Below the pieces are notes generated by a model. It was not told the DNA's origin, did not search any database, and saw only the letters and a list, made by a program, of their open reading frames with translations. The translations under genes and the position numbers were made by a program. Shown piece by piece: positions 22,501-31,600 of a DNA stretch of 64,000 nt (positions are counted from its first letter, which is position 1; every line of letters starts with the position of its first letter). The stretch comes from Mesostigma viride (taxonomy: Eukaryota; Streptophyta; Mesostigmatophyceae; Mesostigmatales; Mesostigmataceae). The DNA is taken from NCBI GenBank assembly GCA_009746045.1, contig RPFO01000034.1, positions 1,961,146-2,025,145 on the forward strand. Direction: 5' to 3'.

Positions 22501-23859
22501 CTAGTCTGAGGTGGCAGGAGGGGGCTGCCAGGGCTTGTGGTCAACGTGGATGACCGCCCCCCTCCAGTATACCGGCTTCCCCCTTGCGCTCTGCCGGAGC
22601 TGAAGGTAGGTCGGCCATAGCTCGCGTCGCCGTTGTTGCTGGGCCAGGGTCAAGTCGTCGTCCAGCGTGAAGCGAGTCTCCGAGAGCTTCTGGCGGCATT
22701 TAAGGAACGCCAGCTTGTCCGCCATGTACTTAAAGGTGAGGAGCACGGGTGCCGGGCCAGCCTTCCCCCGCGCGCGGGGGAGGCGGACAGCCGACATGTC
22801 CAGCTCACCAGTGAGTAACATGGGGGCAAGAATGGCGCGCTTAAATGCCTCAAGAAGGCTCGTGGAGGTCTCACCTGCCTGCTGGTCGAAGTGCTTGACG
22901 ATGACATTGTGGCTGCGCCGCGCGATGTCGGCTTCCTCGCGAAGGTCGAGGGCTTGTTGCTTGAGTTGTGCCGAGATGGTGGAGGTGGTGGAGGTGGTGT
23001 GCTGCTTAAGCAAGTCCGCCCAGGTGGAGGGAGCATCGCCGGCCGAGCCAGCAGACGCCGGCTGGGCGGCGATGTCCTTGACCGCCTGGGCGGTGAGGCC
23101 GGCGGTGTCATGCAAGCTCTCAAGGGCGTTGGCGGTGGCTTGAAGGCGGTGGTCGAGGTCGAGGAGCTGGGCTTTGATGTCGGCAGTGGAGGCGGAAATG
23201 GCAGTGGAGGTGGAGGCGGCGGCGGTGGAAATGTGAGGAAGTTCAGCAGTCAGCGTGCCGCCGATTGCTGCTATGTCGGCAGCAAGGGGGGTCACGTGCT
23301 GCTGAAAGGCTTCCGTGAGGATGGAACGGAATGCGGGGGCGGAGATGGATGGAGCCCAGATCTCGCCGTCAGACTTCTGGAGAAGAGAGTTGAGGACGGC
23401 GTGTTGGAGTTGGGGGCGGGGACAACCGAACATCTGGCTGATGTTGTGCCAGCGTCGGCCGTCGTCGACGAGGAGGCGTCCAGTGGCGTGGAGATGGAGG
23501 CACAGGTCGTAAAGCGAGGCGTAGTCCCCGAAGAAGATGTGATGCATAGCTTCACTCGGAGAAATGGTGGTCCAGTCGTAATCATCGACCTGGAAAGGTT
23601 GGGGCCGAAAGCGCGGTTCCGAGAAGCGTGTTTCCGCCCAGCGTGGCCCTCCAGTTTTGTCGGCGGGGCGGGCGCGTTTAGGGTCAGGCGATGCCGATGG
23701 CGAGGCATTGAGGCCGGGAGGTTGCTGGGCGACCACCAGTGCACGACTAGTGTCACCGCTGCCTGCCGGATCTGGCGAAGCGGCAGCCTCAGCTGCCGCA
23801 TTGTTGAAGGCGAGCGCATCCGCCAAACTGCGTTGCGTCGACGGGCGTTTGCTCGTCAT
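22501..23859 (-). CDS. L1-type ORF1 protein of the E-family element, intact
   Basis: 452 residues, ATG at 23859 and TAG at 22501. Likely an RNA-binding chaperone of a non-LTR retroelement. The N-terminal 100 residues are disordered and Pro/Ala/Ser-rich. Residues 95-185 form a probable globular part of no recognised family (SLYDLCLHLHATGR). Residues 200-310 are helical and coiled-coil-like. From about 315 an RRM-like segment (RRSHNVIVKHFDQQ, then PVLLTFKYMADKLAFLKC) and a C-terminal domain (FTLDDDLTLAQQQRRREL, PVYWRGAVIHVDHKPW) match the layout of L1 ORF1p (transposase_22 family). I infer the function from this layout. The frame is intact while most retroelement genes nearby are broken. Confidence 0.8.
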   Translation of the reverse strand: MTSKRPSTQRSLADALAFNNAAAEAAASPDPAGSGDTSRALVVAQQPPGLNASPSASPDPKRARPADKTGGPRWAETRFSEPRFRPQPFQVDDYDWTTISPSEAMHHIFFGDYASLYDLCLHLHATGRLLVDDGRRWHNISQMFGCPRPQLQHAVLNSLLQKSDGEIWAPSISAPAFRSILTEAFQQHVTPLAADIAAIGGTLTAELPHISTAAASTSTAISASTADIKAQLLDLDHRLQATANALESLHDTAGLTAQAVKDIAAQPASAGSAGDAPSTWADLLKQHTTSTTSTISAQLKQQALDLREEADIARRSHNVIVKHFDQQAGETSTSLLEAFKRAILAPMLLTGELDMSAVRLPRARGKAGPAPVLLTFKYMADKLAFLKCRQKLSETRFTLDDDLTLAQQQRRRELWPTYLQLRQSARGKPVYWRGAVIHVDHKPWQPPPATSD

Positions 23860-24868
23860 ATATTGCGTTTTAGATTCGGAAAATTATATCAGCATGTGCG
23901 TCTTAGAAAGACGAAGCGATAGTGATATTCACGACTAAATTCGGTGCTCAAACGTGAAAGTTATGAGCTCCGACAGCCATGGCTACCTCGTGGCTCGTGG
24001 CCGTGGCTCGTGGCTCGTGGCTCGGGGCTAGCAGGGTAGGGAAACCTGTCACCAACTACGTTCAGATGCTGCTGGACGACCTCGTGGTCCCAGCCCAGTT
24101 TGAGCACCGCATCCACTCTCTCTCCCGTCTTTGGACTGCCATGCAGGACAAGACGCGGTGGAAGAAGATTGTCAAGGCGCACACGCCCGACCCTGTGGGC
24201 AAGCCACCTCCCCCCAAGCGGAGGAGGCGTTTTGATGAGTAGTGCAGTTAGGATTTTCTAGGTAGAGTTAGGATAGTTCGATCACGCGGCTTCCTCCACC
24301 CCATCCATCATGAAATATGTGCTACATGACCTCCCCACGGAGGCATGTTATAATTTAATTTAATTTTTAATGCGCGTGGGCCACATGCTAGGCTAAGCCT
24401 TACTAATCTACACTACTGGTATATATATTCCTAGTCTGAGGTGGCAGGAGGGGGCTGCCAGGGCTTGTGGTCAACGTGGATGACCGCCCCCCTCCAGTAT
24501 ACCGGCTTCCCCCTTGCGCTCTGCCGGAGCTGAAGGTAGGTCGGCCATAGCTCGCGTCGCCGTTGTTGCTGGGCCAGGGTCAAGTCGTCGTCCAGCGTGA
24601 AGCGAGTCTCCGAGAGCTTCTGGCGGCATTTAAGGAACGCCAGCTTGTCCGCCATGTACTTAAAGGTGAGGAGCACGGGTGCCGGGCCAGCCTTCCCCCG
24701 CGCGCGGGGGAGGCGGACAGCCGACATGTCCAGCTCACCAGTGAGTAACATGGGGGCAAGAATGGCGCGCTTAAATGCCTCAAGAAGGCTCGTGGAGGTC
24801 TCACCTGCCTGCTGGTCGAAGTGCTTGACGATGACATTGGAGTCATGTTATAATTTAATTTTAATTGT

Positions 24869-25633
24869 AGAAATACTGGAGGGAGCCCTTCGAAATTGGT
24901 CCCCTATATAGGGTAGATCTAACTGATTAGAATAAACAAAAGTGTAACTGTAAACTAATGTGCAAGAGGTAAATACCAGGCTGAAGATATTTCATTTTTC
25001 GAATTATTTTTATTGCATCTAAGTACGGTGCAATGTGGGTTTGTAAACACCTGAGTTCTGCTCCCTCTACACTTGCTACACATATACTTTACGAAACAAG
25101 TATCGCACCAAAATATTGTCCTTTCTGCACCCATCCTGAGTATTTTGTTTGCCAGAAAGATTCCTAAGGTAAAATAGGCATGGTGCAGGTATGCGGGCCA
25201 TGGGCACCAATTCAAAATGGTAAAAATTTCTACCTGGCACACATAGGGAGCTGATTGCACCCTCTGTGAACGCATATGAACCTGCCAGCGTATATGTGGA
25301 TGCCCAGGTGGCATGGACTATCTAGAAAAAAAGTAGACACGACAGCCTGTGGCCTATAATACAGAGTAAGGTCGCTGATGCTTCCCGCCACACAAGCCAT
25401 GCGGCAAATGGGCCCCATAGATTGTGCCACCCATGCCAATAAAACCACGGCTCTTCGTGTACCTCAGCACCGGGCAGCCAACAGGACATGGCCCCTTAAC
25501 CAAGCACCGTGTGTCACACAAGTGCCGTTAAAGACTCAGGAAAACCATAGCCATTTGCACAGGAACATCTCCACACGGCACCAGATGCCTTGCCCTCCCT
25601 GCCCAAGGAACCACGGTGAATTTGAATTAAGAC
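24869..25633. other. 3' flank of the DCAF7/TTG1 gene
   Basis: AT-rich, unique-looking sequence between the end of the retroelement stack and the last exon of the WD40 gene. Probably holds that gene's 3' untranslated region. No clear polyadenylation word can be assigned. Confidence 0.4.
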
Positions 25634-28600
25634 TTAAACCCGCAGGATCTGGAGCTTGGTTGAAAAGGCGATGGCCACCCAGTCTGGTTGGGTGCTGGAC
25701 CATTGGAGTTGATTGATCTCCGCGCCCGCTGAGTAGGCGAGGATAGGGTCTGCAGTAGGAGCGAAAGACAAACAGACACAAAAGACACAAGGCCACATAT
25801 GCATGCACATACACACAGAAGGTATTTCTTTCAGCATTCCGTGTGCGCACAAACACCAGCCTTGCTTGTCTGACTACTACCAAAGACTTGCCCGCTAGAA
25901 AATGGGCTGGTGTGCGAGATAGGAGCTGTCAGTCAGGGGACGGGTCAACACACATCAAAGAGCACCCATCCACAGCCCAGTCAAATGTCCCTTTTGTCCA
26001 TCTGCTCCGAACCCGGCTTCCTGCCCACCTGATATCCAGGCAAGAAGGCGGGCAGCAAGGATATCGGCATCACACGACACGATCAACACCTGAAACAGCA
26101 GCGGCCTTGCCAAGCTGACCCACCGCGGTCCATCACGTCAACACCGCGGCGGCACCCACCTAGTCCTCCTTCCACGGGCGGGGCCGACATGGACGACAGA
26201 TCCCATATGAGCGCCTGCAGAACCCAGGGCGAGAGCAAACAGCAAACAGGTGCAACAGAGGGCAACAGCAAAGAGGTGTGCAGCACAGCGGTGCATGGGA
26301 ATGTGTGCAGCAGCTCACAAACGTGTATGAGGGAGCGTGGGTGGGATCAGCGTATGCGTGGGGGGGAGGCGATGCTGGCCTGAGGTGGCGGATCAAAACA
26401 ACAACACAGATCGAAAAATAAAACGCAGGGCCGCCATCCATGGACGATAATGTGCGCCATCCACCAGGCGTGCGCGCGTCATCTGTGGCAAGGGTGCCAT
26501 CCACCAAGCAACAATTAGTGAGCGCTACCAGCGGACACTCAATCGTGACATGGCGTGGCGTGGCGTGGCGTTGGCGTGGCGGGCACGGTGGAGAGTGCCC
26601 GGTTACACAGAGCGCGTGTGTGCGCCCGCTGTGCTGACATCTTGGCTCGAATGCGCAGGTACTCCCAGCGAAAGCTCAAAGATATCGCATCCCAAATACT
26701 CAACTTGATGTGAGCATGAAGTGAGGTGCAGGCGTACACCGGATCAGATAAGGTGGCGTGGGGTCCCAAATGCTCAACTTGCTTTAGGATAAGCATGCGA
26801 CCTACTACAGGGTAAGCAGGCGTACACCGGATCAGATAACGTGGTGTGGGGCCTGAGCAATCCTTGCATCCGCAACAGCAAGTTGCGACAGAAGGAAACA
26901 CCGGCATACTGTATGTGTCCTCCATTCACTTAGTAGATTAGATTGGGCCACATAAACACAACACACACATATACCTATGGAAGGCATCGTATAAAGAAGG
27001 CTTACCTGCATATCATCGCCGGCGGTGCAGATGTGGCATGAACTGTGGGGCGCCCAGGCCAGGGTGTTGACGCACGCCTGCGGTGGTGCGTATGTCAGAA
27101 TCCATGGAAACAATGCGTAAGCCATGGAAACGTTCAGGCACCGTTGGGCCAAGGCACGTGGGCCAGGTAGCCCTGCACTCGCGCGAGCGGCAGTGCGGAG
27201 GAAGAGCCAAAACTTTGCCTCCTTGCCGTGCACAAAGCTTGCACACAAAAATATGCAACAAATGAATATTGCCATCAGTAGTCCAATGAGAACTTCTGCC
27301 CCACAGCAGTGCAGATGACAGCATCGCAGGCACGAGCATCCACCTCTGGGCACAGCAATCAGCCCAGCTATCAATTATTATAAACCGTCTTTGAATGGGT
27401 TAACCCTATCAGCCCAAACCGTTAACATCTTTGAACGGGTTAATGTCTTCGAACGGGTTAACCCTATCAGCCCAAACCGTTCATGTCTTTGAACGGGTTA
27501 ATGTCTTCGAACGGGTTAACCCTATCAGGCCAAACCGTTAATGTCTTTGAACGGGTAATCCCAGCAGGCGGAGCGCGCACCTGATGCCGTTGCAACTCCG
27601 CCACCGGAAGGGTCGGGAACCTGCGACGGTGCGAGCAGCAGCCAATGAAAGAAGAACAAGGCGGAACCCCAATCAGTGTCTAGGTCTCGCAACCCATCCT
27701 TGCATCTCCAATGGGACCACGGAACCCCTCAAGGGGATCTGACCCAAGAATTGCACTTGGTCAGCAATATCGTTGAGCAGATCAACCCACCTCCCCCAAC
27801 CTACTGCATGCACGATTACCTACCAGCCACCCAACATTGTGCCACAAATAATCTTCATTGACGTACGGTCTCCCCCCCTCCCAAAATGTTTTCCAACAGA
27901 CGTGACGTTGCCCCACCTAACGGATGCCTGACGCCGCATGCCCCGCCCCCCCTACCGAAACTCTCACCCCATGCCGGCAACGACCACAACGTGCCCCTAC
28001 TTGCTAACCGCATGCCAGCACGTACCGGATGCCAGCACGTACCGGATATGCAACACCAGGTGCCCCCACCAATCCCTACCCCTCCACCAACCGGATGCCA
28101 GCACCTACCGGATGTCCAGCACGACCACCTTGGGGCTGTCCATCAAGATAGTCGCCATATAGCGCGGGTCCTGAGTGTGGGCGAGGGGCACAAATAGGCG
28201 CGAGGGGCACAAATAGGCGCGAGGGACACAAATAGGCGCGAGCAACACAAATAGGCGCGAGCGACACAAATAGGCGCGAGGGACACAAATAGGCGTGAGG
28301 GACACAATTAGGCGCGAGGGACACAAATAGGCGCGAGGGACACAAATAGGCGCGAGGGGCACAAATAGGCGCGAGGGGCACAAATAGGCGCGAGGGACAC
28401 AAATAGGCGCAAGCGACACAAATAGGCGCCCACACACACACAATGGAAGGAAGACCCTCAGTATGGGACGCAGCCGCAGGGGGCAGATATGGACCTGGCA
28501 CTGTAACACAGGTGGTCCCATGGCAGTTAGTCATGAAACATCCAAGCGCGGCGGATTGACAGCCACGTCCCTATTGGATACCGGCGACGAAATGTGGGGT

Positions 28601-31600
28601 TAAGAGGCAGGGGTTGGGGAAAGGTCCATATTCTGAAAAAAAATTGGGTTAATACCCCCCTACGGCTGGCATCTGTGTCTAGTGTGCGTTTGTATTTTAT
28701 GATATTCCAGCAAGCCCGTTTTTTTCTCGCTCTAATCACCGAGCCGCGTGGGGAAGCGCACGCCCCACCGCAAAGACGCGGGGGAGTATGGAATCACACG
28801 GGGCGCACGCACGCACCTGCTTGTTCCACCCCAGGCGCAGCAGCGGCGTGTGTGGTTGCGGGCTCTCGTAGATAATCGTAGAGTGCTCCTTGTCACTGTC
28901 AGATGTCACGCCAGGCATAAGGCCAATGGTAGAAATCAAGGTCACCCATCATGTACACAACAGGCAGGCGCTGAGAATGGGGAGGAGGGGGAGTGCAAGG
29001 GATGGCAATGGAACTGGCATAGGGCTCTACACCAAGTCCCTTATGCCAGCAAAAGAGGACAGCAATGAGGCATCATGATGTACGCCCCCCGTGTGCCTTC
29101 GTCTCTCGACCCCTTCGTCTCTCGATCCCTTCATCTAGGGAAACCTCGGGGTAGCTGGTGCTTGCCGGAAATCGACCCCGATCATAGTTCAGCATAGTCT
29201 AGGGAGCCCTCAAAGGTGAAGTGGCCCAACCCCTCTGGACTAATAACAGAGGTACAAGGTCAGACAGATCCTGTTCTGATTGGCGTACTAAATTATCGAG
29301 GAGGTGTACTATGTTAGATTATTGTTGTTGAACTCCATTAGCGTATTGTTCTTATTTATGTCCGTGTTGTACTCCACAATATTATTAACAATTGATTATT
29401 ATAGTTGCACTCTAGACGGTTCTACATTGCATAGGCTCAATGCATACCGCACGTCAAAGAGAATGTATAGCGCTCGGCTGTTTACTTCTATAGCTAATCC
29501 TTGGTTGTCCTATATATTGTTCTACAGCTCTCCATGAACACCGGGCCTACCGGGGGTCAAACATTCCTGTTCTCTAAACAATCATCAGAGGCTCCACAAA
29601 AATACAGAATGACCCATGCACATATATACATGACATGGGGCACACCGCAGGTCAAACGCTAGAGTGTCCTGTTCTCTTAGCAATCATCCCAGGATATCCA
29701 GATCAATGTGACCTGGGACGCACCGCAGGTCGAACACGCGCACGGATCCATCCGCAGAGACCGAGGCAAACACGCCCGCCCCCCCCCACGCAATGTCGTA
29801 CACCTCCTTGTCATGCGCGATCAGCTGCGTGTCGACGACCTCGCGCTGCAGGGGCACAAACAGGTACGGCGACGGCAGTGGCCAGAGTGTTTATCGTTGG
29901 AGTAATACAGAACTTGTCGTGTTTAATCATCAATGTGTCGACAACCTCATGCACCAGCGGCACAAGAGCTACAGGATGGTGATGGCAAGCGCTGATGCCC
30001 GTAGCCACGGTGTCCTTCCTGTTGGACTGGCAAGGACCTGGTTGGGTGTGATCAGCATCGCGTGCGTGACCCGCTAGCTGTGCGCTAAAGAGCTTATGCC
30101 GCGATGCATAGCCAAGGAGTGATCATGAAAGTAGGGCGTGGCGATACAGGATGACCGTGCTCGCGAGGAATTCATGGTTGTAGCAGTGAAACAAGCGCAG
30201 CAGGTGCCAGCATCACACCCATGCTCCCTGCAGATACTGACGAGCGTTTGCAGCCACTAATTAGTGTTTGCTACGTACTGCTGCGCTTATCCACCGCTGA
30301 GCGCACGCAGGCCGATGTTTTGCGCACACAGGGCGCAGTGATGCAGCGACCGTCTATAAACCAGCTGCGACTTACACCCCAGGTGACGGGCAGCCATGAA
30401 TGGTATCAAGTAGACAACCAGCGCAGGCCAGCCATGAATGGTATATATATTTAAAAATATATAAATACTTACATCAGAGTGAAGGCATGCCCAATGAAGA
30501 ATACACAAAGCCAGCGCTAACCAGGGATACCACGACAAAATAACTACAGCTTAATGGTATATATATGTATTCAATTATCCAATATACATGTTTCTGATAT
30601 ATATGACAGTGTATACGACAATAGATATGGACATATGCATGAGGATATCGATGGATATACGACATTAGCATAATCACGCCCACCAAATCCTCCGATAGGC
30701 CCCCTCACCCACCTCAATGCCCCACACGGTGCACATCCCCCCTCCCCCACACACACCTTCCTCTAAAGCCCTCGTCGCCTGCCCCCCTGACCCACCTCGA
30801 TGTCCCTTCCCATGCGCATGGCCCCCCGCCGCACGACCTCTACAGCCCCCCCCCCACGCCCTATGCACCCACCTCGATGTCCCACACGGTGCATGTGGTG
30901 TCGATGCTGGACGTGCCCACCCGCTTGGTGTCGATCTCGTTCCAATCAAACGACGTCAGCGGCGCACAGAACTCACTGTTCTTATTCTGGCGACAACAGA
31001 GCAAGGCAACAACCAAAGCGAAGCGTGACAACAACCAACGCGGAGCGTGACAACAACGGCACAAACCAACAAGGCCACGTGGCAGGGACGGTGTGAGTCA
31101 CCATGGCAACCTTAAGGGTGATGGGCCACCCATGATGGAGGCAACCGAGCAAGCCAATTGTCGATGGGGCAGTGTCAGGGGTGGCGGGTGGGCGGCGTGT
31201 GACAAGGTGCAAATCGAGCCAAATAGAACAGCAGCAGCGGCAGCAGCAGCAGCAGCAGCAGCACGAACAAGCACTTAATTAGACATAGGCGCAGTCATAT
31301 GTCCAGCTCGCATGTCCTGACCTTAACCTTCCCAAAGAGATCCCAAAGAGAATGTGTAAATAGATAATACAAATTCATATTATTGAAACCTTAACCTTCC
31401 CACAGAGATCCTGATTTTCCTGAATACACCGAATAGAAAAAACACCAATTGACCAAAAGGTTGGTGGGCTTACACAAAAACCACTGTCGAATCGCATGCC
31501 CGGTGAACATCTTCCCACGTATCCGCTCACATTGTTCAGCAGGCTCGTGCTCTTGACACTAAACAAATAAATAATTCATATGACTACATTCCTGACATTT

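Larger units (their letters stand above)
20314..24032 (-). mobile_element. E4: near full-length E-family element (ORF1-only retroelement)
   Basis: Inserted in L1, target duplication AGGGTAGGGA at 20303-20312 and 24033-24042. About 2.0 kb without its own insertion. 5' untranslated region with CGAGCCACGAGCC repeats (24032-23860), one intact ORF1, 3' untranslated region, ACTCC/GGAGT stem-loop (20341-20354) and an (AATT)n tail. It has no reverse transcriptase or endonuclease, so it must be moved by enzymes supplied from elsewhere. Split by the TTAA element. Confidence 0.9.
19903..24370 (+). mobile_element. L1: L-family LINE 3' end, split by E4
   Basis: 5'-truncated LINE inserted in E3, target duplication TGCGCGTGGGC at 19892-19902 and 24371-24381. 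The coding remnant is the part of ORF2 after the reverse transcriptase (LTVLTYGAEAWTLTPKLAAR, DEIRQRRIAFVGHLAR, to 20312). It resumes in frame at 24043 (TNYVQMLLDDLVVPAQFEH ... KRRRRFDE, stop 24242). The 3' end has stem CCTCC/GGAGG (24330-24343) and a TTTAA-type tail. The empty site for this insertion is preserved inside E4 at 22411-22440. Confidence 0.9.
19485..24838 (-). mobile_element. E3: E-family element split by a LINE insertion
   Basis: Minus sense. The 3' part is 19485-19902 (tail, stem-loop 19535-19548, 3' untranslated region). The 5' part is 24382-24838 (remaining 3' untranslated region and the last about 135 codons of ORF1, 24431-24838, 5'-truncated). Target duplication GGAGTCAT at 19477-19484 and 24839-24846. 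Its ORF1 part is essentially identical to the E4 ORF1. Confidence 0.88.
17230..24868 (+). mobile_element. Outermost degraded L-family LINE 3' end (L-0) hosting the nested stack
   Basis: Plus-sense, heavily mutated remnant of a LINE ORF2 C-terminus at 17230-17660 (recognisable as DEIRQRR-like, then the LSSLDCHAGD equivalent of the conserved tail). It is followed by a 3' untranslated region and the start of a stem-loop tail at 17760-17788. The rest of its tail (gttataatttaatt) resumes at 24847-24868. Between these points lie L-A (flanked by CAACGGAGTCAT) and E3 (flanked by GGAGTCAT). Confidence 0.65.

Noticed and set aside
22891-23922. Gly-rich 343-codon open frame on the plus strand
   Set aside because: Antisense shadow of the E4 ORF1, in high-GC DNA.
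22400-24370. Twin-priming (5' inversion) of a LINE
   Set aside because: The opposite orientation of ORF1 and the LINE tail is explained by insertion of E4 with target duplication AGGGTAGGGA.
28076-28534. Cys-rich repeat protein (CPSRLFV repeats) on the minus strand
   Set aside because: Translation of the 19-bp intronic minisatellite of the WD40 gene.
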